Shown: piece after piece, positions 1-6,812 of the stretch | How positions within the stretch are numbered: the first letter of the stretch is position 1 | Layout: each line of letters starts with the position of its first letter | DNA from: Balneolales bacterium | GTDB lineage: Bacteria > Bacteroidota > Rhodothermia > Balneolales > Natronogracilivirgulaceae | Direction of reading: 5' to 3' | Assembly: GCA_007131535.1 (NCBI GenBank) | Contig: SLQI01000099.1 | Location: forward strand, 1-11,779 | Length of the DNA: 11,779 nucleotides | Notes under the pieces: model-generated | What the model saw: the letters and a program-made list of their open reading frames with translations, nothing else | Database searches by the model: none | Told to the model about the DNA's origin: nothing | Made by a program: the position numbers and the translations under genes

Positions 1-318
1 AGCTGAACGCGAGAGGTCAATTATCCTGTTATTGCGATATGGTCCGCGGTCGTTAATTCGTACCGTAACCGATTTATCATTTTCTTTGTTGATTACTTTG
101 ACAACCGTATCAAAAGGCAGTGTGCGATGTGCAGCAGTGGTATCGGATTGATCGTAGATCTCTCCACTTGAAGTCATTTGCCCGTGAAACCCGGGACCGT
201 ACCAGCTGGCTTCTCCCTCCTGGATAACAGGATCCGAGCAACTACTGACCAGCAGAGCGACCAATATGATTATTAAAAGTGTGCTCATAAGGTAATTTAC
301 TATGGCTATCAACCTCAT
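1..318 (-). CDS. rlpA: RlpA-like septal/cell-wall lipoprotein (partial, C-terminus outside window)
   Basis: Only the first 106 codons are present; the gene runs off the left edge. The N-terminus is a lipoprotein signal: Arg2, a hydrophobic stretch, then a lipobox V24-S25-S26-C27, so the protein is probably lipidated at Cys27. After it comes the double-psi beta-barrel of RlpA: GEASWYGPGFHG (about 35-46), TSSGEIYD, AAHRTLPF (62-69) and RINDRGPY (87-94). His64 and Asp90 match the conserved His and Asp of RlpA lytic transglycosylases, which cleave peptidoglycan glycan strands lacking stem peptides. I chose the ATG at 318 because it gives a positively charged n-region. An in-frame ATG at 288 would leave a 16-residue signal with no positive charge. 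No clear Shine-Dalgarno precedes either. Whether a SPOR domain follows cannot be seen. Confidence 0.88.
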   Translation of the reverse strand, partial: MRLIAIVNYLMSTLLIIILVALLVSSCSDPVIQEGEASWYGPGFHGQMTSSGEIYDQSDTTAAHRTLPFDTVVKVINKENDKSVTVRINDRGPYRNNRIIDLSRSA

Positions 319-521
319 TTGCTAAAACGCAAACCGCCGCATAAATCATTCATTATTTTCAGCTTCAGCAGAGGAATTCCTGTTTTATGCTCGAAAATAT
401 TTTAAATCTGAAAAATCAGCAGTCTGCTTGCAAAACTCATTTACTTTAATACATTAAATACAAGCCCGTATATCGATCATCAGATCGAATTTAACACAAA
501 TACAAAAACCAGGAGGTCGGT
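319..521. other. Divergent intergenic region, rlpA / CBS gene
   Basis: This AT-rich gap of about 200 nt separates the divergent rlpA-like and CBS genes and must hold both promoters. A weak sigma70-like pair for the rightward gene is TTGCAA (428-433), 16 nt, TACATT (450-455). The match is not strong, and AT-rich DNA gives such pairs by chance. I see no operator-like palindrome or RNA structure. Confidence 0.3.
511..516 (+). promoter_or_regulatory. Strong Shine-Dalgarno site of the CBS gene
   Basis: A perfect AGGAGG lies 5 nt before the ATG at 522 and fixes that start. It is notable because most other genes in the window have little or no Shine-Dalgarno sequence, which suggests efficient translation of this small protein. 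Confidence 0.75.
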
Positions 522-959
522 ATGGAAGTACGGGAAATTCTATCCAAAAAAGGCAGTGATGTTTACAGCATAACTCCGGAGTCTTCGGTGTTTGAAGCCA
601 TCGAAAAGATGGCAGAACTCGAGGTGGGAGCATTGCTGGTATTGAAAGACGGTAAATTGAACGGGATTATCTCGGAGCGGGATTACCGGATTAAAGTGGT
701 TTTAAAGGGACGCACCTCAAAAGAAACCAAAGTCAAGGAGATTATGGCTTCCGATGTGATTACGGTAAGCCCGGGTGATTCAGTAGAGGATTGTATGGGA
801 TTAATGACCGATAAGCGCATAAGGCACCTGCCGGTATTAGAGAATGAGAAGGTTATCGGGGTGATTTCTATTGGAGACATCGTTAAGTCGATCATCGATA
901 AGCAAAAAGAAGAGATTGAAGATCTGAAGGGGTACATATCCGGCTCGTACCCGGGGTAA
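522..959 (+). CDS. Stand-alone CBS-pair protein
   Basis: This 145-residue cytosolic protein consists almost entirely of two CBS domains. The first spans about residues 14-66 and contains GIISERDY (48-55). The second spans about 78-128 and contains HLPVLENEKVIGVISIGD (102-119). There is no catalytic, transport or DNA-binding domain; a short acidic/lysine-rich tail follows. CBS pairs form a Bateman module that typically binds AMP, ATP, SAM or NAD and senses energy or redox state. Small CBS-only proteins often act by binding a partner in trans. The start is set by AGGAGG at 511-516. An intrinsic terminator follows about 75 nt after the stop, so it is probably monocistronic. Ligand and partner cannot be read from the sequence. 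The fold assignment is secure, the role is not. Confidence 0.9.
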   Translation: MEVREILSKKGSDVYSITPESSVFEAIEKMAELEVGALLVLKDGKLNGIISERDYRIKVVLKGRTSKETKVKEIMASDVITVSPGDSVEDCMGLMTDKRIRHLPVLENEKVIGVISIGDIVKSIIDKQKEEIEDLKGYISGSYPG

Positions 960-1031
960 AGCTCAAGGATTTTCGAGTTTCGGGAAGATCAAACTGAAGC
1001 TTGTCCGGATTAACCGGTTCATAAATAAGAG

Positions 1032-1071
1032 AAAGGCATTGCAAATCGGGTAAAATTTGCAATGCCTTTTT
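1032..1071 (+). terminator. Rho-independent terminator after the CBS gene
   Basis: Two perfectly complementary 15-nt arms (1032-1046 and 1055-1069) enclose an 8-nt loop, with a U-run at 1067-1071. The stem holds a GGCATTGC core. It lies between the CBS stop and the methyltransferase start, both on the plus strand, and so separates the two genes transcriptionally. Confidence 0.9.
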
Positions 1072-1132
1072 CGGTTTCTGATTACGGGTTGATGAAAAAA
1101 AGAAAAGCCGTTTTTTTCTTATACTTGGCTCC

Positions 1133-1927
1133 ATGGAACAACCTACATACATCCACGGTACATCATCTGCAGAGCAACAACGGCTCAAACTTTTAAACCG
1201 GCTGACCAATCCCCCGTTTATCCGATTCTTAAACCCACAACCGGGTGATCGGATCCTGGAACTGGGGTCAGGCGTAGGAGTACTCGCCGATGAGATTGCC
1301 CGGAAGTTAGATTCAGGAAAGCTGACCGGTGTCGAAAATTCGGCTGAACAGCTCGCTCAATGTCCGGAGCCTTATGATAAGCTTGAGTTTATCCGGGCAG
1401 ATGTGCAGGACCTGCCGTTTGTTGATGATCTTTTTGATAAAGTATACGGCCGGTATATCCTGGAGCACGTTCCGCAGCCTGATCAGGTCGTCATTGAAGC
1501 GTTGAGGGTACTCAAGCCCGGAGGTGCAGTATATTTTCAGGAGAATGCCATTCTGCATCTTGAGTTCTACCCGGAATGCCCGAATTTTAAAGCGTTGTGG
1601 CGCAAGTTTGTCGACTTGCAATCCAGGTTAGGCGGAGATGCCATGATTGGAATAAAAATGTACAGCTTGCTGAAGCAGGCAGGCTTTCAGCAGATTCAGC
1701 TCGGCGTGGCACCTCAGAATCATCACTACGATGAACAGGAGTTTCATTGGTGGGTGGATAATATCATCGGAAATGCTGAAAGTGCGCGTGAAGAGCTGAT
1801 CCGCCGGGAAATGGTAACGGAGGAGGAGTATCAGTCAGCCATCGGTGAACTTAAAGAGCTGAAAGAAAACGAACTGGCCGCCGCTTATTTTTGCTGGAAC
1901 CGTATCAGCGGGATCAAATCATTCTGA
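1133..1927 (+). CDS. Class I SAM-dependent methyltransferase
   Basis: This 264-residue soluble protein has a Rossmann-type methyltransferase core. Motif I is ILELGSGVG (41-49). An acidic residue after the second strand is in GVENS (Glu68). A conserved Asp lies in FIRADVQDLPF (Asp90), and the post-II/III segment is YILEHVPQPDQ...LRVLKPGG (108-131). This order fits the Methyltransf_11/31 class. The C-terminal half (about 140-264) is helical, rich in Trp, His and Glu, and probably forms the acceptor lid. The acceptor cannot be identified: the pattern is shared by small-molecule, quinone and lipid methyltransferases. The ATG at 1133 has no Shine-Dalgarno sequence. The preceding gene is insulated by a terminator, so this gene needs its own promoter in about 1072-1132. 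Confidence 0.87.
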   Translation: MEQPTYIHGTSSAEQQRLKLLNRLTNPPFIRFLNPQPGDRILELGSGVGVLADEIARKLDSGKLTGVENSAEQLAQCPEPYDKLEFIRADVQDLPFVDDLFDKVYGRYILEHVPQPDQVVIEALRVLKPGGAVYFQENAILHLEFYPECPNFKALWRKFVDLQSRLGGDAMIGIKMYSLLKQAGFQQIQLGVAPQNHHYDEQEFHWWVDNIIGNAESAREELIRREMVTEEEYQSAIGELKELKENELAAAYFCWNRISGIKSF

Positions 1928-1952
1928 TCTTATCAGCTGAATAAATTAAAGC

Positions 1953-1966
1953 CTTCCATAAGGAAG
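1953..1966. terminator. Possible weak bidirectional terminator hairpin
   Basis: CTTCC (1953-1957) and GGAAG (1962-1966) can pair around a 4-nt ATAA loop in the 69-nt gap between two convergent genes. The stem is short and the following T-run (AATTTT) is displaced, so this is a candidate only. Confidence 0.2.
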
Positions 1967-1996
1967 TATCAATTTTCCCGGGTTGATTAGGATGGA

Positions 1997-2749
1997 TTAC
2001 AGAGTGGCTAATAGTTCCACCGCGTTTTTTTTGTGAGTGGGATCATCTTTAAATCGAGGTTCCATTCCGGGGATTTTCTTCAGTATTTGCCGGGCTTTTT
2101 CAGGTTGTTCCGTTTCAGAATAAAATCTGGCCAGGTCAAATTGATACAAAATCATGTCTGGCGCGAGTTCGGCCGCTTTCTTGAGATATGCTTCTGCCTG
2201 ATCGTTGGATGCGCCTTCCGGAACTCCTCCGTATATCGTATAAATAATGGATCGTTCAGCGAACGAGAGATTGGCAATGCGTTGGTGCCAAAGCCCCAGA
2301 ACATGCATAGCTCCCTGATGGTTGGGATCGGACTCCAGTGCTTTCTGTCCAAAGTTTCGTATTTTTTCAGCTTTGGCCAGGGCATTTTCGATTGATGCAT
2401 ACTCCGATTTTCTGCCGAGAATGACTGCTTTGGTGAAATATACATCAGCATGGCCGGATTCCATTTCCAGAGCCCGGTTGATCAGTCTGTTGGCTTTTGC
2501 AAAATAAGCATCCCGGTCATCATCCTGATCCAGACGATCTCCCACTCTGGTGTGGAGCATTGCAGCTTTCCAGAGTACTTCGATGTCATTTTTGTTTTCA
2601 TCGAGAACTTGCTTATACAGTTCAAGTGCTTTTTCTTCTTCTCCACGGTCAAAATAGCCGGAAGCTATCTTGTTTAGATTATCTTGAGCTAAAAGTTTAC
2701 CCGCGGTGAGAATCAGGGAAATTAAAACAATAAGAATAGTTTTTTTCAT
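1997..2749 (-). CDS. Exported TPR protein, RMDN-like
   Basis: This 250-residue protein begins with a signal peptide (Lys2-Lys3, hydrophobic to about 20, likely cleavage after LLA at 21). Helix-turn-helix repeats of TPR type follow: about 25-55 (GYFDRGEEEKALELYKQVLD), 56-95, 128-155, and 185-230 (AEAYLKKAAELAPD, then PEKARQILKK). The segment ANLSFAERSIIYTIYGGVP (159-177) between repeats, and the overall spacing, resemble the animal RMDN (regulator of microtubule dynamics) family and its bacterial relatives. That is a recognition from memory. The protein is probably periplasmic and acts as a scaffold. The frame stays open upstream to 2911, but that extension would run over the divergent panE start and lacks sense, whereas the Met at 2749 opens a perfect signal peptide. 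It is divergent from panE with a 79-nt gap. Confidence 0.82.
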   Translation of the reverse strand: MKKTILIVLISLILTAGKLLAQDNLNKIASGYFDRGEEEKALELYKQVLDENKNDIEVLWKAAMLHTRVGDRLDQDDDRDAYFAKANRLINRALEMESGHADVYFTKAVILGRKSEYASIENALAKAEKIRNFGQKALESDPNHQGAMHVLGLWHQRIANLSFAERSIIYTIYGGVPEGASNDQAEAYLKKAAELAPDMILYQFDLARFYSETEQPEKARQILKKIPGMEPRFKDDPTHKKNAVELLATL

Positions 2750-2812
2750 AGGGCAGGCCTTGAAGTAATAGCAGGCATTATGTAGTGCTGTTAGAAACGG
2801 GATTCGCCCGGA

Positions 2813-2820
2813 TAAATTTG
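2813..2820 (+). promoter_or_regulatory. Bacteroidota-type -7 box before panE
   Basis: TAAATTTG matches the TAnnTTTG -7 consensus of Bacteroidota. A -33 TTTG is not clear; TTAG at 2791-2794 is the nearest. A small inverted repeat, CGGG-attcg-CCCG (2798-2810), lies just upstream. If the box is used, transcription starts within a few bases of the ATG at 2829, giving an almost leaderless mRNA. Confidence 0.3.
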
Positions 2821-2828
2821 TAATAAAT

Positions 2829-3803
2829 ATGGCAAAGAACAGGATTAATAGTGTTATGATTATGGGGGCCGGAGCGGTAGGAGGATTTGTGGGAGCAAAG
2901 ATTTTCCGCAATGAAAGTGCCGAAACGGTACTGGTAGCACGCGGAAATCATCTAAAGCAGCTTCAAATCAACGGTCTTCATTTTATGGCCCCCGATTATG
3001 ATGAGTATTTGCATATAAAAGCGGTAGAAGATCCCTCTGATGCCGAAATGAAGCCGGATCTGATTATAGTAACCGTGAAATCCAAAGACACGGACGGGGC
3101 GCTTAAACAAATCAAACCGGTTATCGGAGAGCAGACTCAAGTGCTGACAATTCAGAATGGTTTGGGGAATTATGAAACGTTACGCGATGTATTGGGTACG
3201 GATAGAGTAATTCGTGGATTTTGCAAGCTGGGATGTGAAGTGACTGCGCCCGGTGAAATCACCTATAGATCTCTTGGGGATGTAACTATCGGGGAGGATG
3301 ATGGCTCGAATAGTCCGCGTTGTTCAGCCGTAAAACAATTATTGGACCATTCCGGAATTAATTGCACTATAACTGATGATATTGTGAAGCAATCCTGGCA
3401 AAAAATGATCTGGAATACGGTTTTCAACTGCCTTACCGGCTTGACGGCAACCACTACAGATGCCATCTACATTGAAAATGAGGCTCATCAGCTGGCCCGT
3501 GATATTGCCGTAGAGCTCCGTAAAATTGCCCTGGCAGAAGGCGTTACGTTTACGGATGACGAAATCACAGCGGTAGTGGAAAAGAGTAAAGCGCTTGGGG
3601 CTTTTAAAACTTCAACCTATCAGGATCGCCTGAAAAACAAACCTTTGGAGTTTGACGCATTCTGCGGATATGCCAGTCGTAAAGCGGCTGAAGCCGGAGT
3701 GAGCACACCTAAACTTGATACGATCAATGCCTTGTTTCGGCTCAGCGAACATAGCCGGGTTCGGGCCGTCATGGGAAAAAACGAACCTGAAACACCGCGG
3801 TAA
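2829..3803 (+). CDS. panE: 2-dehydropantoate 2-reductase (ketopantoate reductase)
   Basis: This cytosolic enzyme of pantothenate/CoA synthesis reduces 2-dehydropantoate to pantoate with NADPH. Its length (324 residues) fits ApbA/PanE. The N-terminal Rossmann fold shows GAGAVGG (13-19), and VTVKSKD carries the Lys84 that matches the conserved family lysine. TIQNGLGN (107-114) follows. The C-terminal helical domain carries the catalytic Lys192 with Asn196 in QKMIWNTVFN, spaced four residues apart as in E. coli, and the substrate-binding stretch STYQDRLKNKPLEFD (262-276) with Glu274. All key residues are present, so it looks active. PanE-like paralogues of other specificity exist, so the exact substrate is likely rather than certain. 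No other pan genes are in the window. The last 35 nt overlap the 3' end of the convergent porin gene. Confidence 0.86.
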   Translation: MAKNRINSVMIMGAGAVGGFVGAKIFRNESAETVLVARGNHLKQLQINGLHFMAPDYDEYLHIKAVEDPSDAEMKPDLIIVTVKSKDTDGALKQIKPVIGEQTQVLTIQNGLGNYETLRDVLGTDRVIRGFCKLGCEVTAPGEITYRSLGDVTIGEDDGSNSPRCSAVKQLLDHSGINCTITDDIVKQSWQKMIWNTVFNCLTGLTATTTDAIYIENEAHQLARDIAVELRKIALAEGVTFTDDEITAVVEKSKALGAFKTSTYQDRLKNKPLEFDAFCGYASRKAAEAGVSTPKLDTINALFRLSEHSRVRAVMGKNEPETPR

Positions 3804-4830
3804 CGGTATGCCGGTGGCTATCCTGTGGGAGTTCTGTCAGGTTATAATTAATCCCCGCTCGCACGGCTTCCCGGCTGTTTCGGAATATGTATCTGAGTAC
3901 GGCAAGTGAAACCCCATACCGGATATCATCGGACTGATCATCATACCGCTGTGCCAGATAGTCAAAACGCCCCATTACCGAGAGATTCTCGCGAAACCGG
4001 TAACCGAGCTGGCTATAGATGCCATCATAGGTAAACTCCTGACTGTCATCCCGGGATCCGAGTACAAACTCTGTTTGGGAAAAGCTCCTGTCGGTAAGCA
4101 GCCCGTCGGTCAAAAGCCGGATTGAGCCGGAATAACGGTTAACGTCAACAGGGGGTTGATTATCCAGGATAAGGTCCCGCTGGCGGTTCAATGAAATGTG
4201 TCCGCCGATCAATAAGCTGTTCAGTGGCCGGAAATCGACCCGGCCTCCATACGATCCGCTGCCGAAAGACCGGGAGTTTATCTGGGCTCCGGCCTGCGTA
4301 AACCGGCCGTTTCCGTTGGTAGCGTGTAAGGCGTAATACAGGCGCTCATAGTTACCATACGCCATCACCCCGATATCCCGGAACGCGTCAAAGCCCATGG
4401 TGGAAGCATTGAACGTGGTGATCGGGGCTCGCTCCACAAATATCAGGGAAGCAGAACCCAGTATGCCGGTGTTAAATGTCTGCCCGTGCGGTCGGAATTG
4501 GCCACCTCTTACTCTCAGGGCTGTGTGAAGGCGATAATCAAAATGGAAATCGAGCAGGATGTTTTGCCGGCCTGCAAACTCCAGCCATGAAGTAGCTGAA
4601 AGCCGGTCGGTAATATCGGACTGTACTGTAAGCCGGGCGCGACGCAGCCTGTACCCCCAATTCTCTTCGTGGGGAGCCACATCTTCTTCATACTGATACA
4701 ACCCGTAAAGTTGGATATAACCGCCGACACGCGTGTCCGGTACATCAGCACGCACAATCGAAAAGTGGACGAATTGAATGAACAGGATTAACAAAACAGT
4801 CCGGAGGGGGAAGCATGGAAATAGTTTCAT
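3769..4830 (-). CDS. OprP/OprO-like outer-membrane porin
   Basis: This 353-residue protein has a signal peptide (hydrophobic core about 10-24, probable cleavage after VRA at 26-28), then a beta-barrel pattern: alternating hydrophobic/polar strands rich in Tyr, Arg, Gly and aromatics, ending in FQVRFFP. The opening GGYIQLYGLYQYE, followed by WGYRLRRARLTVQSDI and GGQFRPHG, is typical of phosphate-selective porin O/P family members. The many barrel arginines fit passage of anions. The gene lies 48 nt behind a DASS-family anion symporter on the same strand, so both are likely co-transcribed: porin for entry into the periplasm, symporter for entry into the cytosol. The substrate (phosphate, sulfate or dicarboxylate) cannot be decided. 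Its 3' end overlaps panE, leaving no room for a terminator of its own before panE coding sequence. Confidence 0.8.
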   Translation of the reverse strand: MKLFPCFPLRTVLLILFIQFVHFSIVRADVPDTRVGGYIQLYGLYQYEEDVAPHEENWGYRLRRARLTVQSDITDRLSATSWLEFAGRQNILLDFHFDYRLHTALRVRGGQFRPHGQTFNTGILGSASLIFVERAPITTFNASTMGFDAFRDIGVMAYGNYERLYYALHATNGNGRFTQAGAQINSRSFGSGSYGGRVDFRPLNSLLIGGHISLNRQRDLILDNQPPVDVNRYSGSIRLLTDGLLTDRSFSQTEFVLGSRDDSQEFTYDGIYSQLGYRFRENLSVMGRFDYLAQRYDDQSDDIRYGVSLAVLRYIFRNSREAVRAGINYNLTELPQDSHRHTVTAVFQVRFFP

Positions 4831-4878
4831 AACATTCCGGAATTAATATTAAGGTGGATAAATAATTAGAGAATTTCA

Positions 4879-6405
4879 TCACGAATTACCCCATGTACTT
4901 ATAATGTGAGATATCCAATCCGGTAAAGTGGTCAGTTCTATACCCCATATCAAAGGGAGTAACACATAGGCCATGATCGTGATCACAAAGACGCTTAATA
5001 TATTCAACCAAATACCGGCCTTGGCCATTTGCGGTATTGTGATAAAACTGCTTCCGAAAACCACGGCATTGGGAGGAGTGGCAACCGGAAGCATAAATGC
5101 AAAGGAAGCGGCAATGGCGGCAGAGACCATCAGAGCATACGGGTGAATCATCATGGCAATGGCCATACTGCTGAGGATGGGCATCAGCATGGTAGCGGTG
5201 GCGGTATTGGAAGTAATTTCGGTAAGCATGATGGTCAGAAAAATCAGGGCAAACAGCATTACTATGATGTGAACGCCTTCAAGGATCGTCAGGCTATGGG
5301 CAATCCACTCGGCGAGGCCGGAAGTGCTGAATCCATGAGCCAACGCCAGACCGCCGCCAAATAAGACGATAATACCCCAGGGAATTTTCGTTGCCGTTTC
5401 CCAGTCGAGCAGAAAAACACCTTTCTTAAAATCTGAGGGAGTGCCAAACAGCACCAGGGCTCCGGCAATCGCAATAGTAGAGTCGTGAACAAGCTCCAGC
5501 GCTTCGATGTCGATAAACCCTCTCAAAATCCAGGCCAGTGCGACACCCCCGAAAACCACAGCCACCCGAAACTCTTCACGGGTCATTTTACCCAGTTTGC
5601 CGATCTCTTCCTGAATGAACTCCTTCCCGCCCGGCAAAGTGCTGATTTCAGGGGGAAATGCAACTCTTACCAGATACAGCCAGCACAGTCCCAGCATCAC
5701 AACGACAAAAGGAATGCCGAACGCCATCCACTGTGCGAAGGTGATGGTCTGGCCGAAGGTCGACTCCACCACTCCGACCAAAACGGTGTTGGGAGGTGTA
5801 CCGATAATTGTACCCACACCTCCTATGGAACAGGCGTACGCAATACCCAGCATCAAAGCCACGGCAAACCGAAAGTTTTCCGGGGTGGTATCCACGTTTT
5901 GAATCTGCTGTTCTTCAATGATCGTTGATACTTGCTTGATCACCGCCAACCCGATCGGAACCATCATCATGGCCGTGGCAGTATTGCTGATCCACATCGA
6001 AAGCAGGGCCGAGGCGATCATAAAACCGAGTACTATCTGCGAAGGTCCGGTTCCGACTAATCGGATTATGTTGAGTGCCACACGCTTATGAAGCGCCCAT
6101 CGCTCCATGGTTACCGCAATCAGAAATCCTCCCATAAACAAATAAATAATATGATCGGCATACTGGTTGGTTACTTCCTGAGAGGTCATAACTCCAAACA
6201 CGGGAAAAAGCGCTATGGGGATTAAAGCGATGGCGGCAATGGGTAAAGCTTCGCTGATCCACCAGACGGCCATGAGCAGGGCGATAGCGGCTACATACAT
6301 ACCTTCACTCGACAGACCTTCCGGAGTGGGAAATATCAGGACGATGAAAAAGAGGATAATTCCGAGGAATAATCCTATTCGTTGACGGGCACCATACGAA
6401 CTCAT
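4879..6405 (-). CDS. SLC13/DASS-family sodium:anion symporter
   Basis: This 508-residue inner-membrane transporter has roughly a dozen hydrophobic segments across its length. It carries the two family signatures in both inverted halves: Ser-Asn-Thr at 140-142 (WISNTATAMMMVP) and 399-401 (ITSNTATATMLMP), each paired with a PPN loop, GTPPN (202-206) and ATPPN (442-446). In characterised members (VcINDY, SdcS) these SNT motifs bind substrate carboxylate and shape the sodium sites. Family substrates are C4-dicarboxylates, citrate, sulfate or, rarely, phosphate. Both SNT motifs are intact, which favours a dicarboxylate but does not prove it. It is the first gene of a minus-strand pair with the OprP-like porin. 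No good Shine-Dalgarno sequence precedes the ATG at 6405. Confidence 0.9.
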   Translation of the reverse strand: MSSYGARQRIGLFLGIILFFIVLIFPTPEGLSSEGMYVAAIALLMAVWWISEALPIAAIALIPIALFPVFGVMTSQEVTNQYADHIIYLFMGGFLIAVTMERWALHKRVALNIIRLVGTGPSQIVLGFMIASALLSMWISNTATAMMMVPIGLAVIKQVSTIIEEQQIQNVDTTPENFRFAVALMLGIAYACSIGGVGTIIGTPPNTVLVGVVESTFGQTITFAQWMAFGIPFVVVMLGLCWLYLVRVAFPPEISTLPGGKEFIQEEIGKLGKMTREEFRVAVVFGGVALAWILRGFIDIEALELVHDSTIAIAGALVLFGTPSDFKKGVFLLDWETATKIPWGIIVLFGGGLALAHGFSTSGLAEWIAHSLTILEGVHIIVMLFALIFLTIMLTEITSNTATATMLMPILSSMAIAMMIHPYALMVSAAIAASFAFMLPVATPPNAVVFGSSFITIPQMAKAGIWLNILSVFVITIMAYVLLPLIWGIELTTLPDWISHIISTWGNS

Positions 6406-6812
6406 GGGATCAGAATTAAGTTGTTGTAAACACTAATTGGGTTGGTGGCAGTCATTTTCTCCGTGGTATATTGCGAAGAATCCGGGGAATTAAAAATGAC
6501 CGGCATCATGAATCGTAATAAATTTAATGTAATTGCTTATTGCGGAAAATGATATTGATAGCTGTGCATGTTTTAGCCTGCATTATTCACTGCGTGGGAA
6601 TCGCTACGCTCGGTGCACAAATTTTGTATGAATGGCTCTATTGTTATGTCTTTCAATAAGGTACTTTAAAAAAGCCATATTCTTAATTTAACCTTTGGAC
6701 AACGCCGCCCACAACTAAAGTTCTTGGTGAATAATGCAGGTTAGCTCTTCCTTTAAAGGCGAGTTTAATTGTTATATTCACTATATGACTTTCACTCAAC
6801 AATCAAACCATT
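6406..6812. other. Intergenic region holding a MITE-like element
   Basis: About 400 nt separate the divergent symporter and OsmC genes. Positions 6406-6576 are unique AT-rich DNA that should contain the symporter promoter; I saw no clear boxes. Positions 6573-6744 are an inserted inverted-repeat element with its target duplication, listed separately. The remaining 68 nt before OsmC are AT-rich, with TATATT and TATATG stretches near 6773-6786, and must contain or continue the OsmC promoter. I see no coding sequence of merit here. Confidence 0.5.
6577..6740. mobile_element. MITE-like element, 164 bp, perfect 14-bp TIRs, TTAG target duplication
   Basis: The left end CCTGCATTATTCAC (6577-6590) is the exact reverse complement of the right end (6727-6740). 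A direct TTAG flanks both sides (6573-6576 and 6741-6744), as expected of a 4-bp target-site duplication. The 136-bp interior has no open frame of note and no transposase, so the element is non-autonomous: a MITE or an internally deleted insertion sequence. CC-starting ends with 4-bp duplications recall the IS1380 family, but that is inference from memory. A related 40-bp copy of the same ends sits at 10811-10850. The right end is 72 nt before the OsmC start codon, so the element may affect its expression. Confidence 0.75.

Noticed and set aside
1032..1069. Repeat pair considered as a CRISPR or mobile-element end
   Set aside because: It is a single hairpin with short loop and U-run directly after a gene, which is fully explained as an intrinsic terminator.
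1120..1127. TATACTTG as a TAnnTTTG-like -7 box before the methyltransferase
   Set aside because: It matches imperfectly, the nearest TTG is 28 nt upstream (too far), and it would start transcription almost at the ATG.
892..1209. 105-codon minus-strand frame across the terminator
   Set aside because: It runs through the CBS 3' end, the terminator hairpin and the methyltransferase start, and is a shadow frame with no family pattern.
2750..2911. 54-residue N-terminal extension of the TPR protein
   Set aside because: It would overlap the panE start on the other strand, reads as proline/hydrophobic noise, and precedes a perfect signal peptide starting at 2749.
5029..5928. Several plus-strand frames inside the symporter gene
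   Set aside because: They are antisense shadows with His/Gln/Gly-rich low-sense sequence, and the minus-strand symporter explains the region fully.
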